A program made the position numbers and the translations under genes. From Candidatus Njordarchaeota archaeon (GTDB taxonomy: Archaea > Thermoproteota > JANJXX01 > Panguiarchaeales > Panguiarchaeaceae), in contig JAGSHR010000098.1 of the NCBI GenBank assembly GCA_029855985.1, forward strand, positions 1 to 12,155: DNA of 12,155 bases. Direction: 5' to 3'. Positions 5,601-12,155 of this stretch are shown here, piece by piece. How positions within the stretch are numbered: position 1 is the stretch's first letter; the number at the start of each line of letters is the position of its first letter. The notes under the pieces are model-generated. The model saw only the letters and a program-made list of their open reading frames with translations, was not told the DNA's origin and made no database searches.

Positions 5601-7196
5601 TTGCATAAAAAATTCCTGGGAGTTCTCCTAACTTTGTTTATCCTCGTAAACTTCACAACCACAACTTATAGTTCAAATTACTCTAACACTTTCATTTTCG
5701 GAGAAGATAGAGACAAAAATGGAACAGTGGACGAAACTTATGGTCAATTTCAATTAAAACTGTGGTGCCAAGATTCATTCACATCTTACCTAACCGTTCT
5801 CATAACACTTGGCTACATGAACGATTCACTCGCTAAGGCGACATACATAAAGTTTGTGAACATCACGGTTCTTCTATTAGATGATAATGGGAAAATAAAG
5901 GGTAGTAAAACCGTTCCAAACACGCGAAATTTAATACCCGGAGAAAAAATACAAATGTTTGCACAACTCTCAGCCCCAGATAGCACGGGAACATATTATG
6001 TAAACATAAACTTTACGCTAATCTGGTCTTATCAGGGTGTTCCTGGAAGTCTCGATTTCTTGCTAATAGATCACGTTGGTCTAAATGGACTGCCGAGCAC
6101 ATATTATGGAGCACAATCGAATGGTATACCAGCAAGCGTTATCATATTGGTGATTGCCGCATTTGGAGCGGTTGGTGTTGGTATCGGTTACCTTTTAACA
6201 AAGAGAAGCAATTTGCTCGGAGGCAAAAAAGCTGCAAGCACCGGGTCTTATACCGTTGAAAGCGTCGGGGAGTCCTCACCTGTTCAACAAACATCAATAG
6301 TTGAATCAATTGAATCTGAAGCTAAACTGAGTGATCTAAAGTCCTTATCTTCGCTTTCAGCTTTAGCAAGAGTATACTTTCTAGAATTTTTTCTAAAACC
6401 AATTAAGCCTCCAACAAAGGGTTTTAATGTTGCTTTTGAAACAACTAAAGGTGTTAAAATAGTTAAAATCCTCAAAGGAATGGATCTTATCGAGAGCGAC
6501 GACAAGAGGAATTTTTACTTTGAGCCAAGAGGTGAAATAGACACGTTAAAGTTAACACTTGTGGTTATTAAGCCGGCTGGCGTGAGCTTAGAGAAAAACA
6601 TAAAGGCGACGATAACCCAACACAATGACAACGAGACATACAACGTAACGATCGCTCCAAACCAATATTACATGGACGAAAAAATCATCGCCAATTTTGT
6701 GTTGAAAAGGAATTTATCAAATGCAATAAATTCCCTTTTGAGGGCAATAAGTGGTGTACCACAAATCTTTAAAGAATTCGCTATACTCACAGCTGAAGAA
6801 ATCCTACCACACATAACACAACACGAATTTACACTCAGAAACATCTCAAACAAAACACTTGAAAATATGGAACTTAGATTCCCCAGCGAAGAAATCATAA
6901 TTTCCGAACAAGAAGGATGCAACGCCACAGTAACCGAGGATAACGGAGTCGTCAAAATAGGTAACATTCAACCTGGAAACATGTGTCATCTCACTGTGTT
7001 AACACCAAAACCCAAAGAAAAAACAGAGACGGTAACGTTAAAAGTCAATGGGCAGCAATTTGAGCTTTCTAATCTTATTGAAAATCTAGAAGAAATAAAC
7101 ATACTTGTAACATATTCTGCAATCAACCTCAGAAAACTAACAAAGACTTACTATGCAATAGCTTCAATTCTCAGGAATATTGAGAAAGTCCTATAA
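5601..7196 (+). CDS. Signal-peptide, single-span membrane protein with Ca-loop-like motif and large C-terminal part; function unknown
   Basis: The protein has 531 residues from TTG 5601. Residues 1-24 form a signal peptide (MHKK, hydrophobic stretch, TTTTYSS). Residues 36-45 read DRDKNGTVDE, resembling EF-hand or dockerin calcium loops, followed by a beta-rich outer domain to about 175. A single span lies at about 177-199 (ASVIILVIAAFGAVGVGIGY) and is followed by KRS and KK, so the remaining 330 residues should be cytosolic. They include a low-complexity Ser-rich linker (about 210-255), mixed alpha/beta sequence, an Ig-like beta-sandwich candidate (HEFTLRNISNKTLENMELRF to IGNIQPGNMCHLTV) and a helical end. 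The outer part has five N-glycosylation sequons, but the C-terminal part also has several, so the topology is not certain. A four-helix membrane protein starts 22 bases downstream. I do not recognise the family. A sensor or accessory subunit of the adjacent transporter is a guess from position. Confidence 0.85.
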   Translation: MHKKFLGVLLTLFILVNFTTTTYSSNYSNTFIFGEDRDKNGTVDETYGQFQLKLWCQDSFTSYLTVLITLGYMNDSLAKATYIKFVNITVLLLDDNGKIKGSKTVPNTRNLIPGEKIQMFAQLSAPDSTGTYYVNINFTLIWSYQGVPGSLDFLLIDHVGLNGLPSTYYGAQSNGIPASVIILVIAAFGAVGVGIGYLLTKRSNLLGGKKAASTGSYTVESVGESSPVQQTSIVESIESEAKLSDLKSLSSLSALARVYFLEFFLKPIKPPTKGFNVAFETTKGVKIVKILKGMDLIESDDKRNFYFEPRGEIDTLKLTLVVIKPAGVSLEKNIKATITQHNDNETYNVTIAPNQYYMDEKIIANFVLKRNLSNAINSLLRAISGVPQIFKEFAILTAEEILPHITQHEFTLRNISNKTLENMELRFPSEEIIISEQEGCNATVTEDNGVVKIGNIQPGNMCHLTVLTPKPKEKTETVTLKVNGQQFELSNLIENLEEINILVTYSAINLRKLTKTYYAIASILRNIEKVL

Positions 7197-7204
7197 TTTT
7201 TAAA

Positions 7205-7211
7205 GGCGTGA
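7205..7211 (+). promoter_or_regulatory. Ribosome binding site GGCGTGA for the 7219 gene
   Basis: GGCGTGA ends seven bases before ATG 7219, inside the 22-base gap after the preceding stop. The same GGCGTG core precedes the gene at 8187. It is a one-base variant of the GGAGGTG-type consensus used elsewhere in the window. Confidence 0.5.
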
Positions 7212-7218
7212 GTATAAA

Positions 7219-8091
7219 ATGCCAACATTAGTAGGAGAAATAAAGAAGGTAAATGAAGAAGATCAATCATTTACGTTTGAATACGAAAAAAATAAAATGA
7301 AAGAAAAGATAAAAGTGTTCGTCAAGGACAAAGCCCTTCTGGAGAAAATAAAAGACTTGGGAAAAATAAAAGTGGAAATCACATATGCGCAGGAAAATGA
7401 ACAAAACGTACTTGAGAAGATTAAATATACGAAAAGCCATGTGATTTATGGGTATAGTGGGACCATGGGAAAGTTCTTGAGAGAACATGGGGAGATTAGG
7501 TGGTATACCTGGGACTACCTAATCTTAGCTGTAGCCATCTCACTGTTACTACTAATGATTGCTCCAGCATATGAAACACTTATAGTTGCTTCCATTGTCT
7601 TTCTAATATTTATCATTTATTATTTCGTGATTGTACCCATCCTTATTGCCATCTTAACTATCTTTACTTTGGGAGAAGCCGCTGGAATGTTTCAGAGAAA
7701 GACTTTTAATGTTGAAGTAGCTATACCAGGAGGAGATTACTGCAATAAAATAAAGGAAATACTTAAGTACACGATGCTGAGAAAGAGCTTCGTAGATAAC
7801 GTTCCAGAAGAATGCATTCCAGACGCGATAAGAAAACCATATTGGGATCTCAAGAAAGCGTATAACTTATTTTGGAGAGGCATCGCGATGCAAGGTTCAT
7901 CACTTATAATCGCAGGCTTACTTCTTGGAGCTTCATACTACCTTAAATTATTTCCTCTTGGATACATGGTTTACATAGGTGGTTTCTTCGCTTTCTTCTT
8001 TATTGTTGGTTTTTTCATTTCAATTTGGGGCAGCATCAAAAGAAGAGTCTGGGAGACTCCAAGTGTATTGAGATTTACAGACTCTCTCTAA
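7219..8091 (+). CDS. Four-helix membrane protein with charged N-terminal beta domain, function unknown
   Basis: The 290-residue protein begins with a soluble, Lys/Glu-rich segment (residues 1 to about 75) of alternating strands (LVGEIKKV, SFTFEYE, IKVFVK, KIKVEITY), suggesting a small beta-barrel or OB-like fold. Hydrophobic spans follow at about 99-116 and 119-150 (the second long enough to include an amphipathic part). A soluble loop of about 70 residues contains two cysteines (C175, C199). Two more spans lie at about 225-243 and 248-271, before a short basic tail. No signal peptide is present, so N- and C-termini are probably both cytosolic. It starts 22 bases after the signal-peptide protein gene and is likely co-transcribed with it, which suggests the two act together at the membrane. 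No enzymatic motif is visible and I know no family name. Confidence 0.85.
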   Translation: MPTLVGEIKKVNEEDQSFTFEYEKNKMKEKIKVFVKDKALLEKIKDLGKIKVEITYAQENEQNVLEKIKYTKSHVIYGYSGTMGKFLREHGEIRWYTWDYLILAVAISLLLLMIAPAYETLIVASIVFLIFIIYYFVIVPILIAILTIFTLGEAAGMFQRKTFNVEVAIPGGDYCNKIKEILKYTMLRKSFVDNVPEECIPDAIRKPYWDLKKAYNLFWRGIAMQGSSLIIAGLLLGASYYLKLFPLGYMVYIGGFFAFFFIVGFFISIWGSIKRRVWETPSVLRFTDSL

Positions 8092-8104
8092 TGAAATTAA
8101 TCGA

Positions 8105-8111
8105 CTTTTTT
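8105..8111 (+). terminator. T-run terminator after the 7219 gene
   Basis: A run of six T preceded by GAC lies about 15 bases after the stop at 8089-8091 and just before a new box A at 8116. This layout, terminator then promoter, suggests that the gene at 8187 is a separate transcription unit. No hairpin is evident. Confidence 0.45.
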
Positions 8112-8115
8112 AAAA

Positions 8116-8123
8116 TTTAAATA
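8116..8123 (+). promoter_or_regulatory. Box A for the 8187 gene, exact TTTAAATA
   Basis: This octamer is identical to those at 42-49 and 2575-2582. Transcription would begin near 8146, giving a leader of about 40 bases. A second overlapping possibility, TTAAATAC at 8127-8134, would shorten the leader to about 30 bases. Either way an in-frame TTG at 8145 lies at or before the predicted start of the transcript, which argues against it as a start codon. Confidence 0.55.
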
Positions 8124-8173
8124 AAATTAAATACATGTTTAACATTGAAGACCAAACTTCTATTCGATAAGTG

Positions 8174-8182
8174 GGAGGCGTG
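8174..8182 (+). promoter_or_regulatory. Ribosome binding site GGAGGCGTG that fixes the start at ATG 8187
   Basis: This is the strongest ribosome site in the window: GGAGG ends eight bases before ATG 8187. It shows that the in-frame TTG at 8145, which would add 14 residues, is not the true start. Confidence 0.75.
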
Positions 8183-8186
8183 TTTT

Positions 8187-8981
8187 ATGTCAAATTCTAC
8201 CAATTTAAACACTTCTTTCCCTCCCCCTAGCATTGTTTCTGAAGACCTTAGGAATGCGGGTATTTGGTGGATCATTGCATCAATTTTCAGTATCATTTTA
8301 AGCCCGACTGTTGTTGTTATATGGTTTAACTCTTTTCTATCAATGTTATTTCGCCCCGACTATGTTTCGTCCTTCACAATCGAAACTTTGTTAATCTTGT
8401 TGATGCCTTTTGTGGTAATTGCACCAATATTACAGTTAGTAGCCTATAATTATACCATGAAACTAGAATACCTTGATTCATTACTAAAATGGGGAGGGGC
8501 ATTTGGCATAATCCAATCTCTCCTCTACCTATTTGGCGGTGCACTATTACCCTTCTATGCGTTCTCGTTGGGGCTCGCAATTTTAGCTTTCTATATTGGT
8601 TCGATTTTTGGAATAATCGCTGTTATCCTCTTGGCAATTGGTTTTTTCAAAGTTGGTGATCAATCAGATAATACAATAGTGAAAGTCGGGTCAATCCTCA
8701 TACTAATTATATCATTCATAGGCGGGGTACTGTTAGGTTACGGTTTAAAGCAAACATCAGAAGACATAGCCGTGTTCACCGTAAGGAAAATAAACTGGGA
8801 GAAAATAAAGAATGAAATAATCGACAAGTTGGCAAGTGAGGAACCCGTTCACATCTACTATTTTGCTAGGGGACACGGAGTAATCCCCCTAATACTGAAA
8901 ATCAAAATAAATGAGTGGATCTCTAAAGGAGAAATCAAAGGTTTTCTACACAGAAACATCCTATTCCCGATGGAGAGTTAA
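8187..8981 (+). CDS. Five-helix membrane protein with C-terminal winged-helix-like domain
   Basis: The 264-residue protein starts with a polar, Pro-rich N-terminus (SFPPPSIVSEDLRNAG). Hydrophobic segments follow at about 26-48, 66-88, 103-125, 130-153 and 165-186. A soluble tail of about 65 residues (200-264) reads WEKIKNEIIDKLASEEPVHI, then a helix, then INEWISKGEIKGFL. That order, with a final W-I-x-K-G-E-I-K-G turn, resembles the winged-helix end of PCI-type domains, suggesting protein-protein or nucleic-acid contact on the cytosolic side. The glycine-rich spans recall DUF996-like archaeal membrane proteins, but I cannot confirm that. It has its own box A and follows a T-run, so it may be transcribed separately from 5601-8091. 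The first half uses more T-ending codons than the second. Function unknown. Confidence 0.83.
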   Translation: MSNSTNLNTSFPPPSIVSEDLRNAGIWWIIASIFSIILSPTVVVIWFNSFLSMLFRPDYVSSFTIETLLILLMPFVVIAPILQLVAYNYTMKLEYLDSLLKWGGAFGIIQSLLYLFGGALLPFYAFSLGLAILAFYIGSIFGIIAVILLAIGFFKVGDQSDNTIVKVGSILILIISFIGGVLLGYGLKQTSEDIAVFTVRKINWEKIKNEIIDKLASEEPVHIYYFARGHGVIPLILKIKINEWISKGEIKGFLHRNILFPMES

Positions 8982-9005
8982 TGACCAACAATAGAAACGA
9001 CCCTT

Positions 9006-9026
9006 TACTCTTTTTTACATTTTTGT
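9006..9026 (+). terminator. T-rich terminator after the 8187 gene
   Basis: Two T-runs, of six and five T separated by ACA, lie about 30 bases after the stop at 8979-8981, in the 58-base convergent gap to hypF. This is a typical archaeal oligo-T terminator. Confidence 0.5.
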
Positions 9027-9031
9027 TCATT

Positions 9032-9037
9032 AAAAAA
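9032..9037 (-). terminator. Oligo-T terminator of the hyp operon
   Basis: On the minus strand six T follow the hypF TAG stop (9040-9042) after only two bases. hypF therefore appears to be the last gene of its operon. Confidence 0.5.
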
Positions 9038-9039
9038 CG

Positions 9040-11364
9040 CTAGAACTCTCTATTAGCCACAACAGCGAGTTGCCCTGTTGAAATGCCTCCGTCACCCCTA
9101 GGTAACCTAATTGGAACTAACAGTTTTAATCCAGCTTTTTCAACTGATTTTTTAATCGTGCCATATATCAATTCGTTTACTGAGACCCCTCCAGATAAAA
9201 CGATTGTTTTAACGTTTTCTTCTCTTGCTTTTTCTACCGCGATTCGTGATAGGGATTCTCCTAGTATTTCGTGAACAGTTCTTGCAAGAGCATTGGTATT
9301 ATCCCATTGTTCAAGGTTAATTATTTCCCCTAGAATTTCGCTCGTCTTTACAACTGTTATCTCACCCTCCTCAATGTAATTATTCCTTAGCGGTATAGAT
9401 TTGTTTGATTTCAGCGCTTTTGCCTCGAGTTTCATAGCAGGTTCCCCCTCATAGGTTCTCTTAAAACATATACCAAATAGTGCAGAGAATGCGTCAAGCA
9501 CCCTGCCTAGACTCGAAGTTTTAATGGTTTTTTCAGCTTTAGCTTGCTTGTATGCGATCTCTATCTCTCTTTCTCCATACTTCATGGCTTTAGTTAAACC
9601 AAGCCTAGAGAATAACTCCAATGTTTCACTTAATGATAAGAACCTTGACGTTATCCCAATGAGCATTCTTAGCGGGTAAATTGTCGCCATTTCCCCTCCT
9701 GGCATTGGTTGGTATTCGAGCATCCCAACGCGATCGAACCCCCTGTAGTCAGCGTAAAGAATTTCTCCTCCCCAAATATTACCGTCCACTCCGTAACCTG
9801 CCCCATCAATTGCTATACCGATTACATATTCTCCTGGTTTCAACTTGTGTTCAGCCATTGTTGAGGCAATGTGCGCGTGATGATGTTGAACGGAAACAAC
9901 TTCTGTTCCCTTTTCTTCGGACCATTTTTTCCCGATCATGGTGGAGTTGTACTGTGGGTGCATATCCGTGACTACCACTATGTTTTTTTCCCAGAGGTCA
10001 TAGGTGTTTAAAAAGAACTCTATGGCCCTCTTTAGGTATCCCATGTTATCAACATCGTCAATATCACCAATATACTGTGTTGGCAAAATTTTATCCTGAA
10101 AGTGTATTCCTCCTGCGCTTTGTTTATCTGCACCAAATGCGACAATCACGTTATCCCCAATATTCCACGGAACCCTTAACCATTTTGGAGCGTAACCCCT
10201 GCTTCTCCGTAAAAACGCGGTTTTTCCTCCTGTAACCCTTAACACGCTATCATCGACTCTATTGACTATTTCTCTGTTATGCAGAATGTGGTAGTCAACA
10301 ATGTTACCGAGTTTCTCGAGTGCACATTTATTCGTTGTGCACATCGGTTTACCCTTAGGATTGCCACTTGTCATAATGAGCACTCTGTCCCTTGTGTGCT
10401 TTAAAATCAGGTAATGTAACCCCGAGTATGGAAGCATAACCCCTACATGTGCAAGCCCCGGTGCAACTAAATCGGATATGAAACCGTTCTCTTTTTTCCT
10501 TAACAGTATGATAGGTTTTTCTTTTGATTCAAGAAGTTCCCTTTCATCGTCTCCTATTGTCGCAAATTTTTCTGCAATCTCAACGTTGAAAGCCATTAAA
10601 GCAAAGGGTTTATGCGGACGCTTTTTTCTCAATCTAAGCTCTCTAACAACATCATCATCTGTTGCGAGGGCCGCTATGTGAAATCCGCCGATGCCCTTAA
10701 TGGAAAGGATGTACCCCTCATCTAACAATCTAGCCGCTTCAAGGATCACATCCTTTGTATTTTTGGCTAGAACTTCGCCATCTCTATTTACGAGGAAGAC
10801 CTTTGGTCCGCAAATGTTGCAGCTTATCCCTTGTATGTGGTATCTCCTAACGTTATTGAAGTCCTCGTACTCCCTTTTGCATGCTTCACAAAGTGGGAAA
10901 TCCTTCATTGATGTGTTTTCCCTATCATAGGGGGTTTTGTACATGATTGAGAAGCGCGGTCCACACCACGCACAACTGTTGAAGGGATAGTAATACCATC
11001 TACTGTTCGAATCAAGTATCTCTCTTATGCATTCACGGCAAATACCAATGTCAGGAGGAATCATAGAGGGTTCCTTAACAACGTTGCTACTTTTGAGGAT
11101 TTTGAATCCTTTTATCTTCGCTAATTCGGCGTCCTCGACAATCATTTCCTCTATTTCAGCCGTGGGTGGTTTCTCTTCTTTAATAGCCTCTATGAACTCA
11201 TAAATCCTTGTTTCATTCCCAACGACGTAGATTTCAACCTCTGATCCACCAATGTTTTTAACGTAACCATCCAAGCCAAATTTTTTAGCCAACCTGTCAA
11301 TGAACGGTCTAAAGCCCACACCCTGAACTATCCCAATTACTCTAATCCTCTTAGCAACTCTCAT
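9040..11364 (-). CDS. hypF: HypF, carbamoyltransferase for [NiFe] hydrogenase maturation
   Basis: HypF uses carbamoyl phosphate and ATP to make carbamoyl-AMP, then carbamoylates the C-terminal cysteine of HypE, the first step toward the active-site CN ligands. It acts in the cytosol. All domains are present in the 774 residues from ATG 11364. The acylphosphatase domain is at about 5-90 (VQGVGFR at 13-19, catalytic Arg19 and Asn37). Two zinc fingers follow: C109/C112 with C131/C134, and C159/C162 with C182/C185. The YrdC-like domain is at about 195-385 (KGIGGFH, KKRPHKPFALM, MTSGNPKGKP, RRSRGYAP). The Kae1/TobZ-like carbamoyltransferase domain is at about 405-774 (DMHPQYNST, VQHHHAHI at 492-499, IDGAGYGVDGNIWGGE, SGGVSVNE, PRGDGGISTGQ). 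The second zinc-finger spacing is 19 residues, not the 18 I would expect. An in-frame ATG at 11382 adds six residues (MWGFTG); the family usually begins close to the acylphosphatase strand. hypE ends about 30 bases upstream. Confidence 0.96.
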   Translation of the reverse strand: MRVAKRIRVIGIVQGVGFRPFIDRLAKKFGLDGYVKNIGGSEVEIYVVGNETRIYEFIEAIKEEKPPTAEIEEMIVEDAELAKIKGFKILKSSNVVKEPSMIPPDIGICRECIREILDSNSRWYYYPFNSCAWCGPRFSIMYKTPYDRENTSMKDFPLCEACKREYEDFNNVRRYHIQGISCNICGPKVFLVNRDGEVLAKNTKDVILEAARLLDEGYILSIKGIGGFHIAALATDDDVVRELRLRKKRPHKPFALMAFNVEIAEKFATIGDDERELLESKEKPIILLRKKENGFISDLVAPGLAHVGVMLPYSGLHYLILKHTRDRVLIMTSGNPKGKPMCTTNKCALEKLGNIVDYHILHNREIVNRVDDSVLRVTGGKTAFLRRSRGYAPKWLRVPWNIGDNVIVAFGADKQSAGGIHFQDKILPTQYIGDIDDVDNMGYLKRAIEFFLNTYDLWEKNIVVVTDMHPQYNSTMIGKKWSEEKGTEVVSVQHHHAHIASTMAEHKLKPGEYVIGIAIDGAGYGVDGNIWGGEILYADYRGFDRVGMLEYQPMPGGEMATIYPLRMLIGITSRFLSLSETLELFSRLGLTKAMKYGEREIEIAYKQAKAEKTIKTSSLGRVLDAFSALFGICFKRTYEGEPAMKLEAKALKSNKSIPLRNNYIEEGEITVVKTSEILGEIINLEQWDNTNALARTVHEILGESLSRIAVEKAREENVKTIVLSGGVSVNELIYGTIKKSVEKAGLKLLVPIRLPRGDGGISTGQLAVVANREF

Positions 11365-11393
11365 TCCTGTGAAACCCCACATACCGCATTATC

Positions 11394-12155
11394 TTAACAG
11401 ATCCTTGGTAAATTCAAACCAGATGGCTTTCTAAGAGGACGTTCTCCTCCAATCACCGTTTCAAGGATAACGGGGAAATCTCCCTTCTTTTGGGCCTCCC
11501 CAATGATAGAAGCGTATTTGTAACCCATATTTCTTAACCTTTTAACAGCTTCATCAGCGTAATCACCATCAACACTTAGCACTGCTATACCCTCAGACGC
11601 TAAACTGAAAGGATCAACTCCAAGCATCTCACATAATCCTCTCACAGCTCCCCGTATAGGCACGTTTTCCTCATAAACTTTAATTGTCACATTAGATTTC
11701 TCTGCGAACTCATTTAATGCGTTTGCAATGCCTCCTCTTGTCGGATCTTTTGCAGCGTGTAATCCACCAAGTTTTAATAGTTCCCGTATTGGCTCCAAAA
11801 CAGGAGCACAATCACTTTTTAACCCTGATTCTTCATGAGGTATACCCATTTGCTCAGCCAAGATTACTGCACCATGCTCAGCTATCGGCCCGGTCACTAT
11901 TATCTTGTCGCCAGGTTTTACGTCGCTGTCACGTAACACTCGCTCAGCAAACCCTATACCCGCTACAGAGATTATGATCTCATCTAAACTATTCTTAGGC
12001 ATAACTTTAAAGTCGCCCCCGAGAAGCGCTACGTTATGGGATTCTAACACGTTTTTGAATGCCTCAACGATTTTTTCCAGTTTACCATATTCAAAGCCTT
12101 CTGCTACAATTATTGAGTCCAATACAGCTATTGGTTTTGCACCCATAACTGCGAG
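11394..12155 (-). CDS. hypE: HypE, carbamoyl dehydratase for hydrogenase CN ligand synthesis (5' end outside window)
   Basis: HypE takes a carbamoyl group from HypF on its C-terminal cysteine, dehydrates it with ATP to a thiocyanate, and delivers cyanide to iron on the HypC-HypD complex. The 253 residues present end in PRIC, the conserved C-terminus with the acceptor cysteine. Family motifs are LAVMGAKP at the window edge, LLGGDFKV, a GPIAEHG segment (usually GDIAxHG), KDPTRGGIANALNE and DPFSLASEG, all typical of the PurM/SelD-like ATP-binding fold. Most HypE proteins have about 330-350 residues, so roughly 80-95 N-terminal residues lie beyond position 12155. The reading frame is open to the window edge; the ATG at 12146 is internal, because the codons before it (LAV) fit the family. 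GGDFK stands where many relatives have GDTK. hypF follows on the same strand after a gap of about 30 bases. Other hyp genes may lie upstream. Confidence 0.96.
   Translation of the reverse strand, partial: LAVMGAKPIAVLDSIIVAEGFEYGKLEKIVEAFKNVLESHNVALLGGDFKVMPKNSLDEIIISVAGIGFAERVLRDSDVKPGDKIIVTGPIAEHGAVILAEQMGIPHEESGLKSDCAPVLEPIRELLKLGGLHAAKDPTRGGIANALNEFAEKSNVTIKVYEENVPIRGAVRGLCEMLGVDPFSLASEGIAVLSVDGDYADEAVKRLRNMGYKYASIIGEAQKKGDFPVILETVIGGERPLRKPSGLNLPRIC

Noticed and set aside
9083..11977. Plus-strand frames opposite hypF and hypE (for example 9681-9971 and 11717-11977)
   Set aside because: They are antisense shadows of strongly conserved genes and have no ribosome sites or recognisable motifs.
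1..12155. CRISPR array, insertion sequence or tRNA-associated integration site
   Set aside because: I saw no regularly spaced repeats, no transposase or integrase motif, no terminal inverted repeats and no tRNA-like cloverleaf on either strand.

Overview
The window looks archaeal and AT-rich. Three exact TTTAAATA box A elements sit upstream of genes, ribosome sites are of the GGTG/GGAGG type, TTG starts are frequent, terminators are plain T-runs, and the protein families fit (archaeal-type HypE/HypF, a MacB-like ABC module, a 7-helix membrane protein with a longin/roadblock-like tail). A thermophilic or anaerobic member of the TACK or Asgard side would fit, but the sequence alone does not fix the lineage. 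The two hyp genes imply that the genome encodes at least one [NiFe] hydrogenase.

Layout. Positions 1-295 hold no gene I can support, only a box A and AT-rich DNA. 296-1126 (+) encodes a protein with two tandem CxxC...NHxDH modules, probably zinc-binding, followed by a helical C-terminal part. It converges with 1222-2304 (-), a seven-helix membrane protein with a cytosolic longin/roadblock-like domain. A 320-base divergent intergenic region (2305-2624) separates this from a tight three-gene ABC operon: an FtsX/MacB-type permease (2625-3830), a second smaller permease (3847-4827) and a MacB/LolD-type ATPase (4824-5501, ATGA overlap). After 99 bases comes a signal-peptide-bearing, single-span membrane protein with a calcium-loop-like motif (5601-7196). 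A four-helix membrane protein follows 22 bases later (7219-8091). A five-helix membrane protein with a probable winged-helix tail (8187-8981) has its own promoter. On the minus strand, entering from the right edge, lie hypE (11394-12155, 5' end outside the window) and hypF (9040-11364), which end convergently with the membrane-gene block.

How it works together. HypE and HypF make the cyanide ligands of the [NiFe] hydrogenase active site: HypF carbamoylates the C-terminal cysteine of HypE, which HypE then dehydrates. The rest of the window is a dense cell-envelope block, with six of its seven genes encoding membrane proteins or a membrane-associated ATPase. The ABC operon is a tripartite MacB-like transporter or mechanotransmission complex of unknown substrate. 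Genes 5601-8981 are unrecognised and could be its partners. The zinc-module protein and the 7-helix/longin protein look like signalling or membrane-traffic components. These functional links are inferred from position only.

Several starts were moved from the longest possible reading frame (296, 5601, 8187, 11364). For the first three the reason is a GGTG or GGAGG site at a fitting distance; at 5601 this also exposes a clean signal peptide.
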